The translations under genes and the position numbers were made by a program. Below, piece by piece: positions 1 to 8,526 of a DNA stretch of 35,307 bases (positions are counted from its first letter, which is position 1; each line of letters begins with the position of its first letter). The DNA comes from Candidatus Hydrogenedentota bacterium (GTDB lineage: Bacteria > Hydrogenedentota > Hydrogenedentia > Hydrogenedentales > GCA-2746185): contig CANKTP010000014.1 in NCBI GenBank assembly GCA_947486375.1, positions 1-35,307 of the forward strand. Direction: 5' to 3'. The notes under the pieces are model-generated. The model made no database searches. It was not told the DNA's origin and worked only from the letters and a program-made list of their open reading frames with translations.

Positions 1-2
1 GG

Positions 3-44
3 TTGACCTGGATCGAGTTCGTCGTCAAGCGAGACAAGCCATGA
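3..44 (+). CDS. C-terminal end of an upstream protein truncated by the window edge (...LTWIEFVVKRDKP*)
   Basis: Open frame from the window start to TGA at 42-44, overlapping the next ATG (41-43) as ATGA; identity cannot be determined from 13 codons. Confidence 0.45.
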   Translation: MTWIEFVVKRDKP

Positions 45-601
45 AACAAGGACGCCCGACACGCGGGGTGTTCTTCTTTTGCATGAAATTCCTCGCGATC
101 GCACCCGTCTGCCTCGCCCTGTGGTGGGGCCCGATTATTCGGGGCTATGTATGGATACTCGGACAGATCAGCGGCGGCCTGCTTCGCACGCTCTTTGGCT
201 TGCCCATCGACTACATGAGGGTCGTCACGGACCCCGACGGCATACTGAATTCGGAGACCGTGCTGGCGTTTCACGAAAATTCCCGCGAGCAATTCATCAA
301 GATCGCGTACATGGTCGACAGTCTTCCCCCCTTCGTCATCCTCACGCTCGCGACCGCCGGGCTCGGGATGTGGAGGCGGCTCCGGGTAATCTTGGTCGGA
401 GTGGCGATCATGTTTGCGGGGCATATCGCATTCGTCACGCTGGTATACCGCTTCCGCGCCGCGATCGCCGAGTCGCCCGAGATTCCCAGCGCCCTGGGCG
501 AGTTCTGGTTGACCGTCCCTTTCGTCCTTTGGATCGTCTTGGCCTACTGGGACAAAGTCTCGGGCCTGTTCAGCATCGACCCCGGGAAGTTGCGACGGTA
601 A
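41..601 (+). CDS. Hypothetical integral membrane protein (186 aa); possibly an exosortase-associated accessory membrane protein
   Basis: Complete ORF with several hydrophobic segments; ATGA overlap with the upstream gene. The exosortase link is only a weak impression. Confidence 0.65.
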   Translation: MKQGRPTRGVFFFCMKFLAIAPVCLALWWGPIIRGYVWILGQISGGLLRTLFGLPIDYMRVVTDPDGILNSETVLAFHENSREQFIKIAYMVDSLPPFVILTLATAGLGMWRRLRVILVGVAIMFAGHIAFVTLVYRFRAAIAESPEIPSALGEFWLTVPFVLWIVLAYWDKVSGLFSIDPGKLRR

Positions 602-679
602 TTCGTAGCGCGTCGCCGAATTAACTAGCGCAGCATAGCCCCAACCCAAGGGTCGAATGTCCATACTGATTGACGAATT

Positions 680-755
680 CTTTGTGTTCTTTGCGTTCTT
701 TGAGGCTAGATCATTGGGCAAAAATTAGCCTCAAAAAACGTGGAGATCGCAAAGC
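680..755. repeat. Imperfect long inverted repeat (CTTTGCG..TTTGAGGCTA / TAGCCTCAAA..CGCAAAG)
   Basis: TTTGAGGCTA 699-708 pairs exactly with TAGCCTCAAA 727-736; CTTTGCG 689-695 pairs with CGCAAAG 749-755. Confidence 0.7.
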
Positions 756-815
756 AAACGACTTCTCGCCGCAAGAACTTCTGCGAAAGAAAACAAGATT
801 CTGGCAAGTAGTAGT

Positions 816-2117
816 ATGGAGGTCACTAAAATGGATAAGGCATCGTCCGAGAAATGCGAGGGCTGGCTCCTCGAAGTCCAGGACCATCTCCGGGATGAAT
901 TGCTGCCCTACTGGCGCAACCACGGGGTGGACAACGAATTCGGGGGATTCCTGACCTACCACGACCGGAACGGAAAACCGACGGGCGAAACCCTCAAGAC
1001 GCTCATCTGCCAGACGCGCATGATCTACACCTTCTCGTCCATTCACAGGGCCGGGCTGGACAAGGGCAACGTATTCATCGAGGGAGCGCGACAGGGCGTC
1101 GAGTTCCTGATCGAGCATTTCTGGGACGATACCCACTCGGGCTGGTACTGGACCGTCGAGCGCGACGGTACCCCGGCCAACCAAAGCAAACTCGCCTACG
1201 GCCATTCCTTCGCCATGTATGCGCTCAGCGAATACGGCATGGCGTCCGGCGATCATCGCGGGATGGAGTGGGCGGTCAAGACCTTCGAGGCGCTCCAGGC
1301 CTTCGCCGCGGACAATCGCCACGGCGGATACTACGAGTTCTTCGAGCGCGACTGGACGAAGAAAAAGCCGGGCGTGTACGGCGGCGACCGCAAGTCCTTC
1401 GATGTCCACATGCACCTCATGGAAGCCTTCACCAACATGTACGAGGCAACCGGCGCGCCCATTTACCGGGAGAAGACCCTCGAGACGATTGGCGTGCTGT
1501 TCGACCGGATTATTCACCCCGAGTTCGGCACGGGCATGGCCCAGTTTCTTCCCGATTGGTCGCCCCAGAAGGCCATCCTGTTCCGCGACGTTTGGGGCAG
1601 CGACCGCGACGTCGAGCACGACGAAGGACGCCCCCTCGACAACACCAGCTTCGGGCACAACGTCGAGTTCGCATGGTTGTTAAGCCATACGATTCGAATC
1701 CTTGGGCTCGACGTATCGGCGTACAAGGAACGCATGCGCAAGCTGTACGACCATTGCGTCGTATACGGCGTTGACTACAAGAACGGCGGCGTCTTCTGCG
1801 AAGGCCCGAACCAAGGCCCCGCGCGGGAGCGCAACAAGGAGTTCTGGCAGCAAGCCGAATGCCTCGTCGGCCTCCTCGACGCCTACTTCGTCCTCGGCGA
1901 TCCCAAGTACCTCGCCGCCTATGAGAAAGTCCACCGTTTCGTGATGGACCACGTCATCAACCGCGAGGTCGGCGAGTGGTTTCCCCTCTTCGACGAGAAC
2001 AACAATTTGCTCTGGGACTATATGGGCCACGCGTGGAAGATTAACTATCACACCGTGCGAAGCATGATTCAGTCCGAGGACCGGTTGAATAAGATTATCT
2101 TGGGTAGGAAGAAGTAA
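816..2117 (+). CDS. AGE family (N-acylglucosamine 2-epimerase / cellobiose 2-epimerase-like) epimerase/isomerase
   Basis: 433-aa ORF with an AGE-type (alpha/alpha)6 barrel sequence (QTRMIYTFSS, SKLAYGHSFAMYALSEY, DVHMHLMEAF, WQQAECLVGLLDAY, WKINYHTVRSM). Start may be the internal ATG at 831. Confidence 0.9.
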   Translation: MEVTKMDKASSEKCEGWLLEVQDHLRDELLPYWRNHGVDNEFGGFLTYHDRNGKPTGETLKTLICQTRMIYTFSSIHRAGLDKGNVFIEGARQGVEFLIEHFWDDTHSGWYWTVERDGTPANQSKLAYGHSFAMYALSEYGMASGDHRGMEWAVKTFEALQAFAADNRHGGYYEFFERDWTKKKPGVYGGDRKSFDVHMHLMEAFTNMYEATGAPIYREKTLETIGVLFDRIIHPEFGTGMAQFLPDWSPQKAILFRDVWGSDRDVEHDEGRPLDNTSFGHNVEFAWLLSHTIRILGLDVSAYKERMRKLYDHCVVYGVDYKNGGVFCEGPNQGPARERNKEFWQQAECLVGLLDAYFVLGDPKYLAAYEKVHRFVMDHVINREVGEWFPLFDENNNLLWDYMGHAWKINYHTVRSMIQSEDRLNKIILGRKK

Positions 2118-2135
2118 GCGGCCCCTGCCGAAAGG

Positions 2136-2302
2136 GGGGACTGTCCCCTATTCCGGCCTCATGGCTACCTAACAAATTTCGCCGTTGCGAGGGCCCATCG
2201 ATCGGGCCCGGGCGAACATACTCCACGTTCAGGTTCGCCACCACATGCCGGATCCGTGCCTCCGACCCGGTAGCTGCTCCCTCCCTGTCATATGGGGCAC
2301 CC
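2136..2302 (-). pseudogene. Decayed copy of the hotdog thioesterase 3' end (copy 1) with attached element-like arm
   Basis: Minus-strand peptide EARIRHVVANLNVEYVRPGPIDGP matches EPRIWYVTANLNVDYIRPTPIDGP of the intact gene at 4968-5432. About 110 nt is missing internally, and homology continues into ACTGTCCCC beyond the stop. Confidence 0.75.
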
Positions 2303-2567
2303 TCGCCCATTTGCCTGCCGTCTAATCGGACCACCGGAATTTTCTGGCCTCGACGCATGTTCAATCCTCCAACGGGGCGAGCCGATCCCGGCTGACTTCC
2401 TTCAAGATCGGGAATCCCGTAAACATTTCCGGCATGCAATCAAATCTTCGAACCTGGCAATGCCATTGCGGGGTTTCGATGCGCCGCGAAGCCACATCCG
2501 CTGCCGCAAAAGCGCGGTCGCCATTACGTCCGCAAGCCGGAAAGAAACCCAATAGGACCCCGCATCG

Positions 2568-3581
2568 ATGCCCGACAGTGTAATTTTTGCGTTCTCCGAT
2601 TACTGGTGGTTTTACGCTGGCTTCTCCGCCTTTGTATTGGCCTTGCTGGCGCTCGACCTTGGGGTATTCCACAAGGAATCCCATCGGGTCTCTTTCAAGG
2701 AAGCGGGCATTTGGAGCGTCGTATGGGTCGCCTTGGCGTTGCTTTTCAACTACGGGTTCTATCGATTCGCGCTCTACACGTTCACGGGCGATCCGCAGCT
2801 CGCGGGTCTTGGCGCGCTCGAGCCCGCGGCGGCCGCGAGGCAAATTGGGCTCGAGTTTCTGACGGGATACGTTGTCGAAAAATCCCTGGCGATAGACAAT
2901 ATCTTCGTCTTCGTCGTTGTATTCACGTTCTTCGGGATTCCGGAGAAGTACCAACATCGCGTGTTGTTCTACGGAATTATCGGCGCCCTTGCGTTCCGCG
3001 CGATATTTATCGCCATGGGATCCGTACTGTTGCAGTACGAATGGATCGTGTATCTCTTTGGGGCCTTCTTAATCCTTACGGGGATTAAGATGTTCTTCGC
3101 GCCCGACAAACCCATCGATCCGGGAAAGAACCCGATCCTCCGGTTGTTTCGTCGATTCGTACCCCTCACTCCCGATTTGCACGGCCAACGGTTTTGGGTG
3201 CGGCTGGACGGACGCCTCCACGCGACTCCGCTCATGGTTTCGCTTGTCTTCCTCGAGTTGAGCGATGTCATATTTGCGGTCGACTCGGTTCCCGCAATCT
3301 TCGCGCTCACGAACGAGCCGCTTATCGTATTCACCTCGAACGTGTTCGCGATACTCGGGCTCCGCGCCATGTACTTTCTCCTTGCCGGGGCCGTCGATTT
3401 GTTCCACCTGTTGAAGTTCGGCCTCGCCATCGTCTTGATATTCGTGGGCCTTAAGATGGTCTGGCTAAACGAGGCATTCGACGGGAAATTTCCCATCACA
3501 TGGTCCCTCGCGATTATCCTTTCCGTAATTGTCGCGACCATCGGGTTGTCCCTGGCCTTCCCCAAGAAGGCAAAACCGTAG
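2568..3581 (+). CDS. TerC/Alx family integral membrane protein
   Basis: 337-aa multi-TM protein with TerC hallmarks (LLALDLGVFHKESHRVSFKEA, FLTGYVVEKSLAIDNIFVF, SLVFLELSDVIFAVDSVPAIFA). Confidence 0.93.
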   Translation: MPDSVIFAFSDYWWFYAGFSAFVLALLALDLGVFHKESHRVSFKEAGIWSVVWVALALLFNYGFYRFALYTFTGDPQLAGLGALEPAAAARQIGLEFLTGYVVEKSLAIDNIFVFVVVFTFFGIPEKYQHRVLFYGIIGALAFRAIFIAMGSVLLQYEWIVYLFGAFLILTGIKMFFAPDKPIDPGKNPILRLFRRFVPLTPDLHGQRFWVRLDGRLHATPLMVSLVFLELSDVIFAVDSVPAIFALTNEPLIVFTSNVFAILGLRAMYFLLAGAVDLFHLLKFGLAIVLIFVGLKMVWLNEAFDGKFPITWSLAIILSVIVATIGLSLAFPKKAKP

Positions 3582-3648
3582 GGAGGACGCCGACCGAAAG
3601 GGCGCGAGCGGAGGAAAGCCCGATCGCGATGGCGGCGCCGCAACTACC

Positions 3649-3780
3649 GCGGCAGCCTGACAAACATCGCCGTCGCCCGCGCACATTCCTTGCCGCGCGA
3701 AAACAGCGCGCGCGTCAAAAAGGACTTCCCCTTCCATCCGCTCCACCCGGGCCCCGAGTTCAACCGGGCGCTCGATCGGC
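3649..3780 (-). pseudogene. Fragment of the hotdog thioesterase 3' end (copy 2)
   Basis: Minus-strand peptide VERMEGKSFLTRALFSRGKECARATAMFVRLPR aligns with VERMEGRKSFLTCALFSQGKECARATAIFVRLP of the intact gene; no remaining N-terminal part. Confidence 0.85.
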
Positions 3781-3791
3781 TCCGCGCTGGT

Positions 3792-4664
3792 TCACGAGAA
3801 GACGGTGGTATGGGCAGACTCCCGGCGAAATCCCCGGGGATAAAGCATAAACAGGGCGAGTGCCCCCACGGCGTATGCCGGGACATCGTAGGGCTGAATG
3901 TCGGGGAACATCGGGTTGTTGAGCTGCCAGTGGAATAGCATGGGCAGGAGAAGACTTCCCCTTGCGCCGTTGAACATTCCCGTGAAGAGGACCGAGGCAA
4001 ACAAGATCGCCAACAGAAACGGGAACACCCCCCAAGCGCCCTGCGGGAGCCCCGCCACGAAGAAGGAAGGCAGGTGCCAGATGCCCCACACGATGCCGAC
4101 GATGATCCCCGCGGTAAGCGGGGCGAATCGTCGTTGCAAAACAGGCAGCATATATCCACGCCACCCGAGTTCTTCCAACGGCCCCAGTATCAACATGAAT
4201 CCCAATGCGGCGAGCTGCGAGACGAATCCTTCTTCCGGTCCCGTCGGCCATTTCCCCGCGCCGAGTCGATAAAACACCGCCCCAATTGCGGTGCAGGTGG
4301 GTGCGATCAGAAAGGCGAACCCGTACCAGACAGCATCGACGCGCCAATTCAGGATTCGCCGCAAGAACCCCGCCAACCCCGGGCGGCCGCCGGTTGCCCC
4401 GATGACGATCAACGCGGAAATCGCGGGCGAATACACCGCGAGAATAAATATGGGATTGCCAAGCCCCGCCGGCCCAAAGGTAGCCTCGACGAACTTCGGC
4501 GCGAAGATAAACAACGAGCCGAGCCCCCAAGTGATGCCGAAAGCGAGCGCACAATACGTGGCCAACCACCGTGTGCTTCCTGCGCGCAACTCGTTTTCGC
4601 CGTTCACCGCGATCCTCCCAGTTGGTAGACGCGGGTTTGGCCATCCGGGTTTCAAGGGCGCCAT
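3792..4664 (-). CDS. CPBP family intramembrane glutamic endopeptidase (Abi/CAAX-protease-like)
   Basis: 290-aa multi-TM protein with EELGWRGYMLP, HLPSFF and FNGARGSLLLPMLFHWQLN motifs; start may be downstream of the first ATG. Confidence 0.88.
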   Translation of the reverse strand: MAPLKPGWPNPRLPTGRIAVNGENELRAGSTRWLATYCALAFGITWGLGSLFIFAPKFVEATFGPAGLGNPIFILAVYSPAISALIVIGATGGRPGLAGFLRRILNWRVDAVWYGFAFLIAPTCTAIGAVFYRLGAGKWPTGPEEGFVSQLAALGFMLILGPLEELGWRGYMLPVLQRRFAPLTAGIIVGIVWGIWHLPSFFVAGLPQGAWGVFPFLLAILFASVLFTGMFNGARGSLLLPMLFHWQLNNPMFPDIQPYDVPAYAVGALALFMLYPRGFRRESAHTTVFS

Positions 4665-4721
4665 GCCGCCATCGCCGAAACTAAGTCTCCGTCAATCGAA
4701 GGGCCGGGCGTTTCTCGCCAA

Positions 4722-4962
4722 AAATTGGGGACAGTCATACATGAGGCTTACGCCTCACCCATAACAATGAAAAAGTGGTGGCCTGAGAGGTGGCCGGGGA
4801 CAGACACCGCGTTTCGCCCAAACTGCCGGGCGAAATGCGGAGTCAGTCCCTTGGGCTCGCCCGATGGTTGTATTTTCAAGGCAGTCACCCATTTTCTCGT
4901 CGTCGATAACTTGATTATTATTCGACAACGGCAATCGAGAAATAGGTGACTGTCCCCAATTT
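4722..4962. repeat. Palindromic element (copy B), 241 bp, 16-bp perfect terminal inverted repeats, with nested palindromes
   Basis: AAATTGGGGACAGTCA 4722-4737 is the exact reverse complement of TGACTGTCCCCAATTT 4947-4962; inner arms 4882-4899/4936-4952; internal stem CCGCGTTTCGCCC 4807-4819 / GGGCGAAATGCGG 4828-4840; hairpin TGAGGC-TTAC-GCCTCA 4742-4757. Confidence 0.8.
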
Positions 4963-4967
4963 CGGCT

Positions 4968-5432
4968 TCACGGCAACCTGACAAATATCGCCGTCGCCCG
5001 CGCGCATTCTTTGCCCTGCGAAAACAACGCGCACGTCAAGAACGACTTCCGCCCTTCCATCCGCTCCACCCGCGCGCGAAGTTCCACGGGGCCGTCGATG
5101 GGCGTCGGGCGGATGTAGTCCACGTTCAGGTTCGCCGTCACATACCAAATGCGCGGCTCGGACCCGATCGTGCGCCCCTCGGCATCGTACGCGGCGGCCA
5201 CCGCCGCGACGCCACAATGGCAGTCGATGAGGCTGGCCACAATCCCGCCATATAAAAACCCCGGCCCGCCCGTATGGTAGGGCTTCGGCGTCCACGTACA
5301 CACGGCCTCCGCGCCGTCCCAGTAACTCTTGATCTGGTGGCCCACCTCGTTTTGCGATCCGCAGCCAAAACAATTGGAGGGGACCAAGTCCTGGATCGCC
5401 TGCCGCGATTCCCGTCCCTCGCGCGAGTCCAT
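4968..5432 (-). CDS. PaaI-type hotdog-fold thioesterase (154 aa)
   Basis: MDSREGRESRQAIQDLVPSNCFGCGSQNEVGHQIKSYW...GGPGFLYGGIVASLIDCHCGVAA...; start ATG 5432-5430 overlaps the ppc stop (TGATG). The longer 4968-6122 frame is the ppc antiframe. Confidence 0.85.
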   Translation of the reverse strand: MDSREGRESRQAIQDLVPSNCFGCGSQNEVGHQIKSYWDGAEAVCTWTPKPYHTGGPGFLYGGIVASLIDCHCGVAAVAAAYDAEGRTIGSEPRIWYVTANLNVDYIRPTPIDGPVELRARVERMEGRKSFLTCALFSQGKECARATAIFVRLP

Positions 5433-8212
5433 CAGCCGGTCGTCCGTTCCGCGCTGGCGATGGCGTTGATCGAGAGCAATAGCGAGGGCAGCATCCGTTC
5501 CGCCTCCGCGGTTTGATCGCGCTCGCGAAGGTCCCGCCAGCGGCGTAGCAGTTGGATCTGGCGCGTGTGCAACCGGCGCAACCCCGCCGCGCGCATGGCC
5601 AACGTCTTGACGAGCCGGGGCCGGCGCGAGGCGCGGTCCTTCCCGAAAAACTCGTCCAGCATGCGCTCGGTGCGTTGGAACTCCTCGACGATTCTCGCGA
5701 ACTGGCCTTCCCGCACGCCTTCGTCTTCGACCAACATCGCGTAGTCGCGCATGATGTCCGGGTCCGCCGACGCAAGGCTGACCTCCGCGTTGTAAAAAAC
5801 GTACCGGACGAAGGACCGTTGCTCGACATTGCTCCGCAACGCCTCGAAACCCGCACGATCGGTCTCGAGTAGTTTTTCCATCGCGCTCCCGATCCCGTAC
5901 CAACCGGTCAGGTAATAGCGGGCCTGCGTCCAACTGAACACCCAGGGAATGGCCCGCATGTTCTCGAGGGTCTTCTCGCCCGAGCGTCGGCTGGGCCTCG
6001 AGCCGATGAAGCTGTTCTCGAGCGCGTCGATTGGCGTCGCCTGCATCCAGAACTCGAGGAAACCCGGCCCGCCCAGCAACTCGCGGTAGGCTTCCGAGCT
6101 GAAGCGCCCCAGCCTGTCGCACAAGGCGAGGTACTCGGGGTCCTCCGTCCCCGCGCGCCCGTATCGAAGCGTGGTCCGCGCCACCCCGGCGAGAAGCAGC
6201 TCGAGGTTGAAGACGGCCGTCGGCAGGTTGCCGAACTTCTGCGCGATGACCTCGCCTTGTTCGGTCACGCGGATGTGCCCGCCCAGCGAACCGGCCGGGA
6301 GCGACTCGAGGAACCGGTGGGTCGGGCCTGCCCCGCGGCTGAACGTCCCCCCGCGGCCGTGAAAAAACGCGATGCGCACGCCCGCATGCTTCGCGACTTG
6401 GGCCAGCGCGTGTTGGGCGCGGTTCAGTGCCCAGTTACTCGAGAATATCCCCGAGTCCTTGTTGCTGTCGCTATAGCCGATCATCACTTGCTGCGTCGCG
6501 CGGCCCGCGTCCGCGGCGAACTGGGTCCGTCGCGTGATCGGATGATCGAGAAACGCGCGCAAAATGTCCGCGCTGTGATCGAGGTCCGTGAGCGTCTCGA
6601 AGAGCGGGACGATCGAGACTTCCGAGCGCATCCCGTCCATGCCGGCGCGCAACAACCCCACCTCGCGCGCGAACAGGTACACCACGAGCAGGTCGCTGAC
6701 GTCGCGCGTCATGCTCACGATCAGGCCCCCGATGCCCGCGGCGCCGTAGTCCCGGATGTATCCGGCGATGACCTCGAAGCATCCGAGCACAGCCTGCGCG
6801 TGTTCGCCCAAATCGCCCGACCGGGGCGCCAAGGGACGCGGCGTCGTGAGCTCGCGGTCGAGGAACTCGCGCCGAGCGGCGGCGTCCCATTGCGTGTAGT
6901 CCCAATCCGTGAACCCGGCGGCCTTGAGGAGTTCCGCCACGGCGGCGGCGTAAAACTCGCTGTTCTGGCGAATGTCCAGCGCCGCCAAGTGGAACCCAAA
7001 ATGTTCGAGATGGGACAAGACAGGATCGACTTCAGCCGCCGCGAGCCTTTCCGCGCCGACGAGTTCGAGCGACTCGCGCAGCACCCGGAGGTCCGTCAGC
7101 AACTCGTGCGAATGACGGTAACACCCCGCGGAGTCTGCGGCCGTCCCCGAAAGGCGGCAACGCAATAGCCGGACATACTCGCGCCACGGTTCGTCCGTAT
7201 ATACCTCGAGCTCAATCCGGCCGTGCGCGCCGAGGCCCTCGCGCTGGCGTGCAATCGCGGCGACAAGCAACGGCGGGGGGGCCTGGAACAATCCGGACAA
7301 CGTCAGGCTGTCGATCAGCCGCACGAGATGTTCGTCGGCGAGTCGAATCGCGCAACCGCGAAAATCCCCCAGCGTCTTGCGCGTGGTCTCCGCCGTGACC
7401 AAGGGGTGTCCGTCGCGATCGCCCCCGACCCAGTTGCCGAAGGTCAGCTTCGGGCAGAGCGTCAACCGGCGCAGGGTCTCCCTCGATAACCCCGCCTCGA
7501 GCCACGTCTCCCCCAGCCGTTTCTGCACCGCGGAGAGGGCCGCGGGAAACACCTCGCGAAAATAATCCATGACGTGGTCCACCTCGGACAATACGTCGGG
7601 CTTCTCGAGATACATCTCGCCCGTGCGCCAAAGCCGCTCGAGGATTACCTTGATGCGGTTGCGAATGGCGCTGCGCTCATGGGGCGTCCAGATCGCGTTC
7701 TCGAGTTGCGAGAATTCCTCGAACAGCGCGCGGTGTTGCCGGAGCACCGGGGGCCGTTTCGCCTCGGTGGGATGCGCCGTGAGGACCACTTCCACGTGGA
7801 TCGAGGACAACGTGTCCGCGATGTCCGCCTCGGAGTAGCCCTTGGAAATAAGTTCGTTCAGGGCGTGCCCCCACAACCCCGGTTCATGCAGGAGACCGAA
7901 CCGCGTCTCGCGGCCCCGTCGGGCCTGCGCGGCCGCGTTCTCCTCGACGAGGTTCAGCAGGTGGTAGGCGATCGAGAGCAACTGCAACTCGCGATTAATC
8001 TCGTCGAGCGACAGTTCCGGCGCGGGCATCGCGCCGTCGTCGCCCCCCTTCCAAGGCAGGGCATTCGACAACTCCGCCTCGCCCAGTTCCTGGAGCACCT
8101 CGGCAAAACACGTCGCCAGAAACCCGATGTCCCCGTCGATCTTCTCGAACCACTCGTCCAGGACGGGCCTGTCGGCACGGTCTTGATTCCCCGCCTTCGT
8201 TTTCACGCCCAC
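5432..8212 (-). CDS. ppc: Phosphoenolpyruvate carboxylase
   Basis: 926 aa; VVLTAHPTEAKRPPVL, GYSDSNKDSGIFSSNWAL, FFHGRGGTFSRGAGPTH, and C-terminal ...RTTG* like other PEPCs. Confidence 0.97.
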   Translation of the reverse strand: MGVKTKAGNQDRADRPVLDEWFEKIDGDIGFLATCFAEVLQELGEAELSNALPWKGGDDGAMPAPELSLDEINRELQLLSIAYHLLNLVEENAAAQARRGRETRFGLLHEPGLWGHALNELISKGYSEADIADTLSSIHVEVVLTAHPTEAKRPPVLRQHRALFEEFSQLENAIWTPHERSAIRNRIKVILERLWRTGEMYLEKPDVLSEVDHVMDYFREVFPAALSAVQKRLGETWLEAGLSRETLRRLTLCPKLTFGNWVGGDRDGHPLVTAETTRKTLGDFRGCAIRLADEHLVRLIDSLTLSGLFQAPPPLLVAAIARQREGLGAHGRIELEVYTDEPWREYVRLLRCRLSGTAADSAGCYRHSHELLTDLRVLRESLELVGAERLAAAEVDPVLSHLEHFGFHLAALDIRQNSEFYAAAVAELLKAAGFTDWDYTQWDAAARREFLDRELTTPRPLAPRSGDLGEHAQAVLGCFEVIAGYIRDYGAAGIGGLIVSMTRDVSDLLVVYLFAREVGLLRAGMDGMRSEVSIVPLFETLTDLDHSADILRAFLDHPITRRTQFAADAGRATQQVMIGYSDSNKDSGIFSSNWALNRAQHALAQVAKHAGVRIAFFHGRGGTFSRGAGPTHRFLESLPAGSLGGHIRVTEQGEVIAQKFGNLPTAVFNLELLLAGVARTTLRYGRAGTEDPEYLALCDRLGRFSSEAYRELLGGPGFLEFWMQATPIDALENSFIGSRPSRRSGEKTLENMRAIPWVFSWTQARYYLTGWYGIGSAMEKLLETDRAGFEALRSNVEQRSFVRYVFYNAEVSLASADPDIMRDYAMLVEDEGVREGQFARIVEEFQRTERMLDEFFGKDRASRRPRLVKTLAMRAAGLRRLHTRQIQLLRRWRDLRERDQTAEAERMLPSLLLSINAIASAERTTG

Positions 8213-8367
8213 GAAAATTGTCCCTTCAACGGTTTGGATGGAGTCCTAAATTATCGCACCGAACCGCATGGGATTCCCAATGCGTGTGGGTGCTCGGGCG
8301 TAGGATGGCATCGCGAAGCCCCCCGCTCCCGCAATCGCCGGAACCAAGGGCACAATTACAACGTCAG

Positions 8368-8409
8368 CATCCATCCATTTAGTCCGTCGTGTCCATTCCG
8401 TCCATCCCC
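8368..8409. repeat. 9-nt-periodic repeat (GTCCGTCGT GTCCATTCC GTCCATCCC), copy 1
   Basis: 9-nt tandem units 8382-8408; related in inverted orientation to 29311-29349. Confidence 0.6.
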
Positions 8410-8526
8410 AAATTCCTCGTGCCCGCGCTTTTTGGATACGGTGCGCTCGCAACCTATAATCGCGAACCCGCCGCGCCTCTTCGGGCGAGACGGCCCCCGC
8501 ACCGGCTGTACCCAATTGGAGCGCCA

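Noticed and set aside
711-1658. Long antisense ORF (315 aa) opposite the AGE epimerase
   Set aside because: Shadow frame of a high-GC gene with a clear product on the plus strand; no recognisable motifs.
2969-3643. 224-aa antisense ORF opposite TerC
   Set aside because: Low-complexity antisense translation of a well-supported TerC gene.
3792-4664. CPBP protease considered as an abortive-infection defence gene
   Set aside because: The family is large and mostly non-defence; no partner genes nearby, so no defence claim is justified.
5433-6122. N-terminal extension of the thioesterase frame
   Set aside because: It is the alternate frame of ppc; the native start overlaps the ppc stop at 5432.
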